DNA of 64,000 bases from Epiperipatus broadwayi (lineage: Eukaryota; Onychophora; Udeonychophora; Euonychophora; Peripatidae): the NCBI GenBank assembly GCA_028023455.1, contig JAQFVV010006221.1, forward strand, positions 1,432,001-1,496,000, given 5' to 3'. A program made the position numbers and the translations under genes. The notes under the pieces are model-generated. The model ran no database searches, was not told where the DNA came from, and saw only the letters and a list, made by a program, of their open reading frames with translations. How positions within the stretch are numbered: the stretch's first letter is position 1; each line of letters opens with the position of its first letter. This document shows, in pieces, positions 36,729 through 47,330 of the stretch.

Positions 36729-36896
36729 TACAAATGTTAAGCATTAAATCACTCCACATGGTTAAGAAATCCAGTACCACCCTCTGTGAACTAATATATA
36801 AATACATTCGAACTCTAATGTATTTATATATTAGTTCACAGAGGGTGGTACTGGAATTCTTAACCATGTGGGGTGATTTAATGCTTAATATTTGTA
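36729..36896. repeat. 168-bp near-perfect hairpin element
   Basis: Arms of about 80 bp (TTAAATCACTCCACATGGTT, CCAGTACCACCCTCTG, TAATATATAAATACATT and complements) around a ~9-nt loop. Outer arm and right flank are shared with the 21.45-kb hairpin. Very few mismatches between the arms imply recent formation or gene conversion. The 64-codon frame at 36719 is the hairpin. Confidence 0.85.
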
Positions 36897-37689
36897 GATT
36901 TATTTCAGTATAGCGTTATGCACTGGAATTATGGTCGATTTATTATCCATATAATAACATGAAAATCTATATAAAAGTGGTTCGTTTTTTGCCTAATTAA
37001 TAAATTATCATTGACGTGAGAGTGGACTCTTTTTTTTTTGCATATTAAAATACCTCTAATAAGCCTACCTTGTGAATTATTTTCATGGTATATGCACTCA
37101 GAGTTTACTTATCCAAAAACATTAATTAGACTCAGCATTACATATATAATATTTGTTTATTCAAATGTTATTAAAATTATTAGAATTTAAATATGATGGA
37201 GGCATCATAGTTCTGAATATATTATATAATATTTCATGCCATAAATTTTTAATTTTACATATTAATGATGCGTTTGATTATTCACTCATTGTTGAAAGTA
37301 AAATTTTAATGATTCTGTCTTGGAAATATTAAGTTGAACTAATTTGTCTTGAGAGTTGTCTTCATATATGCAGTGAATGAATATAAATTTTATTTCCACA
37401 TTTGTTATTGTCTAATTTCATTTATATATAAGTATTTGGCAAACAGAGAAATTAAATGATTTTTGATTGCTACACAAATTTATTTTTAACATTGAAAATC
37501 ATAGCACTTTGTTTACATACTGTGATTGGAAAAAATAGAGTTCTGACCATATTTAATAATATCATACATATAATTGTGTTATAAGTTAGCAGTGTGCTAA
37601 TTAATATTCCACAAAACATCACATGATCACTATTTTCTATGCTAGCACATAATTGTTATTAAAACAGGCAAATAATCTCGATACAGTAG

Positions 37690-37794
37690 CTATGCCAGCA
37701 CATAACTGTTATCAAAACAGGCAAAACTCTCCATATAGTAGTGCTACTGTATGGAGAGTTTTGCCTGTTTTAATAGCAGTTATGTGCTGGCATA
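37690..37794. repeat. Compact near-perfect hairpin of two HF termini
   Basis: TATGCCAGCACATAACTGTT, then CAAAACTCTCCATA, pairs with TATGGAGAGTTTTG and AGCAGTTATGTGCTGGCATA. Almost no loop (AGTAGTGCTACTG region). The central HF sequence is missing, so only the two ends joined tail to tail remain. Confidence 0.85.
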
Positions 37795-38064
37795 TGAAAT
37801 AGTGATCATGTGATGTTTAGTGGTTTAACACCAATTCTGCCTAATAAGATAGTGGTGGCTATGGTTGTTAAAGAGCCAAGGACACCAAAATATATGGGTA
37901 CTGAACTGGGTTCAGACCCATATGACTATATAAACTATTGAGCTTAGATTGAAAATATTATTGTGTTTTCAATTTTATTCTCATAGTTTTGTCATTAAGT
38001 AGAGATAAAAGGTGGCTGCTGGAGGGTTGCATTAAATCCTAAGATCTAGTTGCAATGCTCTCAG

Positions 38065-38122
38065 ATCCAAAGTTCCTCACTGACGAAGGCTACAAGCAGA
38101 AACTAGTCTGGGGATATTGGAT
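38065..38122 (+). ncRNA. Hammerhead ribozyme motif, HF family
   Basis: ATCCAA (38065-38070) pairs with TTGGAT (38117-38122); inner stem TCCTCA pairs with TGGGGA. Core CTGACGA at 38080-38086, GAAA at 38099-38102, ACTAGT minimal stem III, C at 38108. All invariant bases are kept. Stem II has three pairs (GCT/AGC) but mismatches next to the core, so activity is uncertain. Confidence 0.6.
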
Positions 38123-38232
38123 GAGTAGGCACTAGATGGGATTTTATCCACAAGCATTCTGGCATTTATTGATTACTCTGGTTGCCACTGAATGGCACTA
38201 CTGTATGGAGAGTTTTGCCTGTTTTAATATTC

Positions 38233-39044
38233 CACAAAGTGTTGTGAGGCAAATAGATATCATCCTCAACTCATATGAAGAATAGGAAGGAGTGTGGATA
38301 AGTTTTTACCTTCTGCTTGGTCATTTGTTCTACTCCTTGTCATTATCTGTTATATCCATAAGGCATTATTTGTATGTTGATAATGGGACTTTTGAATATA
38401 TAGAATTAAAATAACATATAAATCATAGACACGTTTAGTAATGATCTATTAAAAAACGGCATTTATCCCGATTTGAGAAAATTTGACATAACACAATAAA
38501 TAGTATTTTCTTAATTTTTAAAATATTTTTTATTTTAAAATATAAACTCTAATATGGAAGCTTTTATATATATGAAGAACAATTTGCAACCTTTAATAAA
38601 ACAACTGTGATTATGGTTAAACAGTTGATTAACATTTCATGTTTTTGTCATCAGCAATTAGGATAACAATATCCCTTGAACTGATAAATTTATTAGAAGA
38701 TATGGGTGTTCTTTAGTGTAAGGATTATACAATGACATAAGACTTAACCTTTCTTTCATTCAATCTGATGGTGTTGACGTTACTGTTAATAAGGTAATCA
38801 GTATGATAGCTCTTAAATATTTATTTGATAATTTACTATTTCAGGATTCTGATGATTAAAATTGCTAGTAAAGAAAGTATATCAATTTTAACACTACAAA
38901 AATTAAATAATTGGACTGAGTAAACAAATTGACTATTTTCATTCAACAATTAAAATTAATCTGGACAAATCATCAGAGTGACCATAAAGTTTCAACTTAT
39001 CACCTGTGAAAGATCCATTCTACTATCATATATTTGTACATACC
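38233..39044. other. Intron sequence, AT-rich
   Basis: Nothing recognised. Confidence 0.5.
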
Positions 39045-39265
39045 CTGTGTGGTTTTGGTGCAGTTGGTAGATCTGATTTGGGATCAGGAGATTCCAGGAT
39101 CCAATCTGGTACTTGCAGTTCTGGAGCTCAAACTTCTTATAAACTCCTGAACAATAAAGCATATGGGCAAAAAACTACTCTCATTTTGGAATCAAATTTA
39201 CAGATCACCAGAATTTATCATGGCCAAGAGCCACAAAATTTAGATCATTATTTTGTATTATGAAA
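39045..39265 (+). repeat. tRNA-derived SINE (tRNA-Pro-like head), copy 2
   Basis: GGTGCAGTTGGTAGATCTGA (A box), anticodon-loop-like TTTGGGA, and CAGGATCCAATCTGG in the B-box position, then TACTTGCAGTTCTGG. The body runs to about 39265. The 85-codon frame at 39006-39263 spans the SINE and is not a gene. Sister copy at 34795-34915 (minus). Confidence 0.65.
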
Positions 39266-39514
39266 GACATTGAATTAAATCCAACTATTTTTATTAGTAT
39301 TTGTCATCAGTTGTTACTAGCAGAAGGTATTTATCATATTATAGAATGCCACCTAGTCAAATTATAAGCTTTCTGACAAAAGATTATTTCATGAAATTAT
39401 GAAGCAGATATATAATTTTTTATATTTAGCAAAAATTCAAATTCATCATTTCCAACTATTCATTACTTTTAAATTGTAATTAGAGAGGTTATTTCAAAGC
39501 AGAGGAGGTTTGAA

Positions 39515-39600
39515 AAAGGCTTTGATGAAGACTGCTAAACAGTCGAAACTGTTTTTTTTAAAGAAAAATTGTTTGCATTGAAGTGTTATGAAAGAAGTTA
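39515..39600 (+). repeat. Penelope-type terminal motif, hammerhead-like
   Basis: TGATGAAGACTGCTAAACAG, TCGAAACTG, then AAAGAAAAATTGTTTG and GAAGTGTTA. The order GACTG..CAGTC..GAAAC, then an A-rich stretch and AAGTGTT recurs at 41870 and 62361. Stem II (GACTG/CAGTC) is formed; stem I is not evident. Confidence 0.5.
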
Positions 39601-39699
39601 TTATAAGCAATTTGATATGTAAATAACAAATTTTACAAGAGAAATCCTTTTTATTTCCTTATTCTGCTATTTTATATAAATGCGATTATATTTTATTTT

Positions 39700-40975
39700 A
39701 GTGGCATATTCTCTCACCTTCTCTATGCCATTTGTTGTAAGCATTAGTAAGAAGTGATTTATGCCAAATGGCAGTGCTTAATAAATCCTTGTTCTGTATT
39801 ATCTTATCCAAAACACTCAGACTAGTTTCAAGCTTTTGACTTTTATCAGTGAGAACCCTTTGGTTCTTGAAACATTGAACCTGGAACTTTAGAATTTAAT
39901 ATATCTTCTAGGTACTAGCATCCCAAACAGAAAAATTTATTTTTAACCTAAGTCAACTTGCCTGTACAATTTTATAGATCTGAATTCAGTTATGTTTCTA
40001 TGTATTATGATGTCCTTAGTTTTTTAATAACAATAGGCATCTCTATCCTGTGACCAAGATTTGATATAAAACCAATATGTTGTCACATGATCTAACACAA
40101 TACTTTAGCTTAAATGATGGTTTTAGAAGCATCCTTTTTCAACTTTGTCACTCTCTGATAAGTAATGCTAGATCGCAAATGACAGTACTTAATAAATCAC
40201 TATCCAATGCTATCCTATCCAAAATTCTCAGACTAGTTTCAGGCATATGAGTGCACCTGGAACTTTAACAAATGCACTTTTCTTCCAGCAATATCATTTA
40301 CTTTTTATTATACTATCAAGAGATCAGCTAAAAATAAAAATAAAAAACATATAAATGTTTTCAACCTAAGACAACTTGCCTATATAGTTATATAGATTTA
40401 AATCCAGTTCACTTTCTATATATTATCATGTCCTTAGATTTTTAATAGCTATAGATATTTCTATCCTGTGACCAGGATTTGATATAAACCAATAAACTGT
40501 CATATGACCTACAACATAACTTCAGCTTAAATGTTGCTGTTTTAAGCAGCATATTTTTTCACTTTCTCTATGCCACTTTTTGTAAGGTTTAATAAATAAT
40601 AATAGATAACAGTGTTTATAAATTTGTAATTATAAATTGATTTAACGCACATTGATTACGTAAATAATATTTACTAAGGCAATAAACCGCAAGCAATGTG
40701 CGCTTGAAAAATGCGAAGGTAGAGATCTCTATAGGTCTTAACCACAAGCCTATGCTTTGGAAGAAAAACATAAGCTTGTGGTTAAGACCTGTAGAGGTCC
40801 CTACCTTCACATTTTTCAAGAGCACATTGCTTGAGGTTTATTACCTTAGCAAATATTATAACAGTGTTTAATAAATCTTTATCTTGTGCTGTCCTGTCCA
40901 AAATCCCTGACTAGTTTCAAGCTTATGACTTTCATTAGTGCCGATTCAGATCTTTGTGATTATGATTATGCAGGC
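39700..40975 (-). repeat. Tandem array of ~0.4-kb hammerhead-bearing units (HF relatives)
   Basis: Three units read on the minus strand. Shared landmarks per unit: (C)TATCCTGTGACCA.GATTTG (about 40053 and 40459), TTTTTAATA.C.ATAG, AACCTAAG.CAACTTGCC (about 39953 and 40365), GACTAGTTTCA (39820, 40229, 40909) and TATGCCA.TT. Spacing between ribozyme sites is about 409 bp, then 680 bp of which about 252 bp is a later insertion. On the minus strand the first unit reads CTGATAA, AAGTCAAAAGCTT, GAAAC, TAGTC, TGAG, with AAGT/GCTT as stem II and CCAAA/TTTGG as outer stem I. The order of landmarks matches the HF monomer (TTCAGA, TTAAAAAACTAAGGACATC), so this is a diverged sister family kept in tandem. 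Confidence 0.7.
40619..40857. mobile_element. 239-bp insertion with long hairpin and 13-bp target duplication
   Basis: Inserted into the third unit of the tandem array. ATAACAGTGTTTA occurs directly before (40606-40618) and after (40858-40870). Inside, 40660-40755 and 40770-40862 are inverted arms: CTAAGGCAATAAACCGCAAG, GGTCTTAACCACAAGC and complements, with a ~25-nt loop. The left 40 bp has no partner. A 13-bp duplication fits target-primed insertion better than the short fixed duplications of most DNA transposons. The minus-strand 69-codon frame is the hairpin. Confidence 0.75.
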
Positions 40976-41116
40976 AAGTTAGTTTAGTTTAGAAACATGT
41001 ATTTCTATTTGGGCTGATAGCTTGTTATTATAATATGCTGCTAAAACTACAAAATATAAGCCTAAGTCACATGATAATTTATTGGTTTATATTTATATTC
41101 TTTACTTTAAATACTT

Positions 41117-41225
41117 TTTTTTTCATATGTCATAGCATCGGCCGGGAGGCGAACCCATAACCGTCTGCAACCAACTACTTGCTTGGAAGGCAGCTGCGAT
41201 GACCTCTTGACTAACAACACTTGAC
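41117..41225 (-). repeat. tRNA-derived SINE, family S1, copy 1
   Basis: On the minus strand: TTAGTCAAGAGGTCATCGCA (A-box region), CTGCCTTCCAAGCAAG, GGTTGCAGACGG, then GGGTTCGCCTCCCGGCCG (B box), ATGCTATGACATATG and an A-rich tail. Same family as 50931-51018 and 54800-54890. It is an RNA polymerase III-type promoter head with poly-A, not a functional tRNA gene. Confidence 0.8.
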
Positions 41226-41279
41226 TATTTTAAATACTTTAGTGCAAACTTGTATATATAAACTGATGCTTCAACTGTC

Positions 41280-41375
41280 CTGCAGTCTTTTTCAGTAGAG
41301 AATCTAAAGAAGACTACATTACAGTTAAAACATCAATTATATATAAAAGTTTGCAATAAAGTGTTTAAAGTAAGG
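41280..41375 (+). repeat. Penelope-type terminal motif
   Basis: CTAAAGAAGACTACATTACA, GTTAAAACATC, then GCAATAAAGTGTTTAAAG. Decayed relative of the 41870 and 62361 motifs. Confidence 0.4.
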
Positions 41376-41857
41376 AATATAATTATATTTACATAAATCT
41401 GTTTTTGCATAGAATCCATTTAACTCTATCAAGTGTATACATGACATTAACTGATATGATCATCAATTAGTAACGCAGATAAGAAGATGTAAAAAAATTT
41501 CTACAAATCTCTGTCAAACAATTAATAAAATTTTATAAAACTGTAGAAATAATGCAAATCAGCATAATTGATTAATTTAATAATAATAAAATATTTATTA
41601 TCTTTATATTTCAAAAGGAACTTTATTTCAGATTTAAACGGTTACATTTGTTGTTATACTTATACATATGCTTACATTGGTTAACTCTAGAACAGGTTTA
41701 ATTTGGATTATTACATATTTCAAAGGGAGGAGGTTTACACTTATACTTGTACAAATGAGATGTGGAAGTTAAGATGCTTTAAATAATTATAACCAGCTAT
41801 CTCAGGACTGGAGTTGACATAAGTTATTGATATAATATTTATATAATTTTTTATGTT

Positions 41858-41940
41858 GTAGATCTGAAGAAGACTGCTAGTACAGTCAAAACTGTTATAA
41901 TAAATAAAATTATTTGCTTAAAGTGTTAAAGGAGTATTGA
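41858..41940 (+). repeat. Penelope-type terminal motif, hammerhead-like
   Basis: CTGAAGA (fits CUGANGA), GACTG/CAGTC stem II, AAAAC for GAAAC, then AATAAATAAAATT and AAAGTGTTAAAG. About 410 bp upstream of the Penelope-like coding remnant at 42350 on the same strand. Confidence 0.55.
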
Positions 41941-42254
41941 TGACTTTATAGTGATTTACATGTATATTAGTGTAATATTTTTATGTAATAGGATTTCGTG
42001 ATGGCATATTGTTCTGACAGTCACATATAATTTTCACATTACATACTTATTGTATAAATAATTATTTTAAATATTTCATATATTTACATTTTATATATTT
42101 ACACTTTGTTATTTATTACTTAAAACTTAGTATAGCACTTTTCTTTAATTTGTACCTTTCTGCCTTGAACAATCTGTTGACTTGCTTCTGTCAGCCCTTC
42201 TTAATCAAATCAATTTACATATTATATGCATAACAAAATGATAATTTTTGGATC

Positions 42255-43140
42255 TTAAGATTACAAGAAATAAGGATAAACTGGATTACTATATGACTCT
42301 TAAACCAATAGCAAAAAGATGATATATTCCATATGAATCAAAAGTACCAATGTCACATAAAATGGCAGGTTTGAAGTCCTTTTTATTTAGAAATGATAAC
42401 CTTTGTAAATATGCATCAGATAAAACTAAAAATATTGAAATTTATTGTAATGAGTTGTTAAACGTTGGATACAATTATGATTGTGTTTATTATACTGTTA
42501 AAAATTTTACTTCTAAATATAAAAATATTAATAATAATGTTAATTTTTCTGACAAAAAGTTGTGGATATCAATACCATATATATCGAATCAACAGGCAAG
42601 TTTCATTAAGAAAATTTATAAAGGAATATGCGATATTGCATTTTATGCACCACTTACATTAAATAAATTAATAAACAATTCAAAAGATAAAACTTTATTG
42701 ACAAATAAAAATTATATCATTTACAAATGGACATGTAGGTGTGTTAGTGGATATATAGGTGAATTGAGGTGCACATTGGAAAAAAGAACAAAAGAGCACG
42801 TATTATTATTTAAAAGGGTTCAAAATACGAAACAAAATTTTAAAAATAGTGATAATTTATCAGCTTCTGTTTTTTATGACCATAATAAATCATGCATATA
42901 TGGTTTTGATTTTGATTATAACAATGTAAAAATATTGGAAACTGAAAGAAATAATAATAAAAGAAAAATTAAAGAGGCGATGTTAATATATAAATACAAG
43001 CAAAATTTAATAAATAGGCAAGCAGCAAACGTTAAGATCACAGAATTATGGGAAAGTTGACATTGAATTATGGGAAAGTTGACATTTTAAATGTGATAGT
43101 TGACAAAGCTACAAGGTAGTGAAAGCGCTTCTAAATTATA
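42255..43140 (+). pseudogene. Penelope-like retroelement, 3' part with GIY-YIG endonuclease
   Basis: The 236-codon frame 42350-43060 is the C-terminal third of a Penelope-like element. It starts mid-protein (KMAGLKSFLFRNDNLCKYAS), contains KKLWISIPYISNQQASFIKK, the typical block TLNKLINNSKDKTLLTNKN, and the GIY-YIG domain IIYKWTCRCVSGYIGE followed by TLEKRTKEHVLLFKR and later a NNNKRKIKEAMLIYK helix. The reverse transcriptase itself is missing (5' truncation), with faint coding text from about 42255. The frame is uninterrupted over 700 bp, suggesting a fairly young copy. Same strand as the host gene, within its intron. Confidence 0.85.
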
Positions 43141-43349
43141 GTTATACATATAATTTTTATAGACTTTAATTACTGTATTTTCAAATATTTATTTATAAAG
43201 TTATGTATATTATTTTGAAGAAATACAGACATCGATTTGTAATATATATATATATATTTCTAAATACTAAACAGTTTTAAATGAGAAACAAATATGTTTA
43301 AGTCATGTTAACCAGATCATACATAATTTTATATCATTAAAGTGTTTTT

Positions 43350-43920
43350 CTGAAGGTTTGTGATGATGGTGTTCTAGTTGTATTTTTATATTGGACTATT
43401 TCCATCATCTAATATGCATATTGAATGTCTTAAGAAAAATTTAATTTTATTTAAATATTCCAAATACATTCAATTGTTAGTAATAGCACATCAAACAGGT
43501 TAGTATCTGCACAACGTTTTGAGAGGTATTATTCTCCCCTCTTCTTCAGGTGTTGTTGGCCTGACCAGTGACAGTACTAGCATGGGATTCGAACCTGGGT
43601 CCTTAGATTCTTGATTATTGAATTTTAAGGTAACACTCTAACCAACTGACTCATCCTTCCAAAGGCAACAGTCAAGAATCTAAGGACCAGGTTCGAATCC
43701 CATGCTAGTACTGTCACTGGTCAGGCCAGCAACACCTGAAGAAGAGGGGAGAATAATACCTCCCAAAACATTGTGCATATACTAACCTGTACATGCTATT
43801 ACTAACAGTTGAATGTATTTGGAATATTTAAATAAAGTTAAATTTTTCTAAAGACATTCTATACGCATATTAGATGATGGAAATAGTCCAATATAAAAAT
43901 ACAACTAAAGAGGAGGAAAT
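43350..43920. mobile_element. ~0.55-kb SINE-containing fold-back element
   Basis: Outer arms TTGTATTTTTATATTGGACT (43378) and its complement (to 43908), TCCATCATCTAATATG and partner, and CCAAATACATTCAA and partner. Inner arms are two inverted copies of a tRNA-derived SINE: GGATTCGAACCTGGGTCCTT on the left and GGACCAGGTTCGAATCCCAT on the right. A-box-like text, read on the minus strand as GGATGAGTCAGTTGGTTAGA, occurs once in the centre. Each SINE copy carries CTGAAGAAGAGG, a GGGAG/CTCCC hairpin and (C/T)CAAAAC, a hammerhead-like order in which GAAAC has become AAAAC (a CpG-to-CpA step). Outer arms are shared with 163-323 and 5877-5970. Confidence 0.8.
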
Positions 43921-44100
43921 TGTTTTCCACTATAGTCTTATTATTATTTATTGTTGTTATTTAAATCGCAAATCTATCAGTTGAAAATATAACATTAACA
44001 GTAAAAATTAGCAGTCAGTTTGCTTATTAAGAAATTAATGTTTTATATCTATGCTTACTTTCTATCTCGTTTTATTATATACAAATATATTTTTGTGCAG

Positions 44101-44281
44101 CCCCGCAGTCAAGTAATTGCAACCTACAGTTTATGTGGATTGTTTAATATGACGTCCTTAGTAGTACAACTAGGTGTTTTAGGAGCATTGGCACCCAGCA
44201 GAAAAGCTGATTTATCCGAAGTGGCACTGAAAGCTTTAGTATCGGCAATCCTTGCTTGTTTCATGACTGCATGTATAGCAG
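44101..44281 (+). CDS. SLC28-type nucleoside transporter, exon C
   Basis: The third exon follows a TTTTTGTGCAG acceptor and continues in phase 0 from exon B. It reads RSQVIATYSLCGLFN, MTSLVVQLGVLGALAPSRK and, near the end, CFMTACIAG, which is the best-conserved C-terminal part of animal CNTs (compare RSE-IATYALCGF-N, LAPSRK and ACFMTACIAG). The Asn and Ser of the substrate-site segment are kept (N..S in LFNMTS). The exon ends after the first base of a Gly codon with donor GTAATT. The short, poorly conserved C-terminal tail should follow in another exon, which I could not identify. The intron from exon B is about 17.1 kb. Confidence 0.9.
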
Positions 44282-47200
44282 GTAATTTAAAATAAAAAAA
44301 ACAAAGTTTGTGCTTTTCCCGTAACTTATCTATATATAATATTAGGTTGTTAGTCCCATCCCCCCCACACACACAAAAGTCATAAAAATTATACATAATA
44401 CATTTGAAATGTTTTAAAATTGCACATCAAAAAATAAAATGTATATTTCAAATAAAATTATAAAAAGCACAAGGTTTTTTCATATATAAAATATTAAAAA
44501 AAAAGACGTTCTGCAATAAGAATACTCACATATATATATATATAATGATATATGATGAAACATAAATGATTATTAATTTTTTATTTGATTAAAAATTATA
44601 AATATATAAACACACACTCATATAAAAATTTTAAAGCTTTAAGCAATATTTATATGTAATAATAATCATAACTTTTTTAATATCTGTAAGTGAAATTGAA
44701 GTAATTAACACACACTGAGTTATATGGCATCAACACAACAATGAAAGAGAATGGTATGATTCTCCAGGCGCCATATTGAATTTTAAAAAAAAATTGACCT
44801 GAGACACAATATCTTCAGTTTTAATAATGTTAGAGCAAAAAACTTTACATTGATAGAAACTAGAAAAACTAAGGAAAACAATAAGTCTAAGACAAATAAT
44901 GATAATCATTTAAAAAATAAGGAAAAAAAGAAATTTCAACATCTGACATAATTATAACTTTATTGTTTGTTCATAATTTCTAATTTATCATTAATTAAGT
45001 TTAAATTACATCTTCATTGATAATTTCTTTGTATTCCTCACAAAATTCTCTTTCAAACCATAAATAATACTTTTTATCTGAGATAATCCATAGCTTCAGA
45101 ATCTTCAAAACTATTTGCATAAAAATTTTTCATTTTTATCTTGTACTCCAAAAGTTAACAAATCTCAAAGGTGTCTATAAGAAAAAGATTCATCCTAATA
45201 AAAGATACAAAACAAATCATTTCCAGAAGATGGATATGCATTTGTCATCATAGCAATTGGCTTCTTGTCTATCTAAAACTAGAAATTGTAGGCTACTGTC
45301 TGTATCACTGATAAAATGAGTTTCATCCCTTCATTTTATATTTTTTGTGTACATCAGTGATGTTTATATTCTTTATGCATACCAGTGATGCTATCTTGTT
45401 ATATTTATTGTCCCACAGAGATATAATTTATTTGCATATAGGTCATTTGCTAGCTATAGACTTGAAAATAATGTAATGAAAGATATGGCAAAACTACTGA
45501 CTCCACAGCATGAATATCAAGGTATAGGTAAGAATCAGAATTTGATTCTTTGCCTGCATATAATTCCATATGGTATATGCATAACCATTGTGGCTACCAC
45601 TACACACATACTATTTAAAATCTCTTCATTGGTTTTAAGTGTTTATATTTTCACATGGTACTATGCCCAGTAAATTTTGTGATTGCTTTATCAACTGCAA
45701 TCTTTCTGTACATTTGATAATCAGTCTTAAAATTTACATTGCGTTGCTCTATATATGTAAATCATTACTTGTTATACAAACACAAACATACAAGTGCAAA
45801 GTCAAATACAAATATAAACACATTAATAAATTATTTTGAGAATCATTATGTTTACAAAATAAGGTTGCCTTAAACTTGGATCAGAGACCCAAAATTACAC
45901 TGTACAAAAACCACTTTTGTTATATTTGAATACAAATTTATATACTGTATAATAAAGAGCATAAATGATTTAATATAATTTATATACTACACACACACCA
46001 ATACAAATGCAAACAAATTAATATACCGTTTATCAAATAATTTAAAAAAATTAAAAACATTCAAGTAATTAAAAAATTAAAATTAATAACTTACGACTGA
46101 TATTCCACGATTACTGTGATTATGTTTGTATCGCCTTGAAGACCTTCATATCTGAATTATCCACGTATTTTTAATCCATTATAATAGCTTACAAGGCCAA
46201 TAAAGATTTTCTGCCTTTATCGCCCCATGTAAACTGACCAGAAAATAAAAAAAAATAACTGTATCTATTAATAAAAAATTCAAAATTTTATCCGATTTTA
46301 AATTGTGATACATTATTTTAAAGATGGAATCAAGCATCAACGAATGCTGGGATTTCTGTTGATATCATGCAATTTAAAAAAGAAAACAAAATTTCAACCA
46401 ATCAATTGAAGTGAGCCGATGATATGCTACAAAGACTCAAGCTGTTAATTAAGCTATGTTGTTATATAAGCTTAGTTTTTGACATAATTTTGAAATTATA
46501 GGGTGAATTTAGAGGTAAGAGTCAAAGAACATAACATTGTTTTTCATCCTCTGTATATATTAATGGTGATTTCAGTTTATTTAGTCTATACATAAATTAA
46601 TACAATAAACAAAATTCACCCAAATGATTTCAAACCAAGTCAAAAATCTAATTTATATATCAACAGAATTTAAACACAAAGATTGGTACCATTCTGTCTT
46701 TCCTTGTTTTTATGTCACACAACTCAGTGAAAGTAATTGCTTCTGTTTCAATTACATGTATATATTGCATTATATAACTCAGTGGGAGGTAGTTACTTCC
46801 ATTTTGATTGCATATATATATTGCATTACTCAGTTTACAAATAATACAATTGTTTACATGCACTGAATGCCAATCACTGTCTCTTCATTATATTAGCAAT
46901 TTCTAAGAATCGTTTATTAGGCTAAACATATTATCAGTTCTGATATGGATGTCCAACTTCATTAAAGAACAATATACTTTTACTTATTATAAATATAAGA
47001 TTTTAGTAATTTAACACCACTTTTTTTTATACATAGCTAAATATTTTTAACTATACTTGAAAATTATTACTTAATATTCTCACACTTCAAATAAATAAAT
47101 AAAATCCTCAGAAAAACAAAAAATATGGCAATCAAGATGCAGTTTTATTTAAATCAACACTTTTTAGTTGATTTACATAACAAATCCAACTCAAATGCCT

Positions 47201-47330
47201 TCATTATCATTCATTATATTGCTCTTATTACAGTTTTTACAAATACTTAATGCAGCTCATCTTTTTTTAGATAAATATATTAACGTTTATTAAGAATCCT
47301 TGATTATAATAAATTATGTAATACAGACGT
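44282..47330. other. Downstream sequence; no terminal exon identified
   Basis: A strong-looking acceptor (TTTATTGTCCCACAG ending 45418) exists, but joined in the phase set by exon C it reaches a stop after two codons. Several 65-90-codon frames are AT-driven. A short two-unit duplication (ACATGTATATATTGCATTA...) lies at about 46750-46830. Nothing else recognised. Confidence 0.45.

Larger units (their letters stand above)
37612..38232 (+). mobile_element. HF family cluster: hairpin ends plus a ribozyme monomer
   Basis: Begins ACATCACATGATCACTATTT, contains a compact hairpin at 37690-37794 made of two HF termini, then a full ~0.4-kb monomer (GCCAAGGACACCAAAATATA, GAACTGGGTTCAGACCCATA, the ribozyme at 38065-38122) and closes with CTACTGTATGGAGAGTTTTG at about 38200. 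It gives the clearest view of the HF monomer. Confidence 0.8.

Noticed and set aside
45404-45530. Terminal exon of the transporter after the TTTATTGTCCCACAG acceptor
   Set aside because: Joined in the phase required by exon C it gives a stop after two codons and loses the conserved Gly; not supported.
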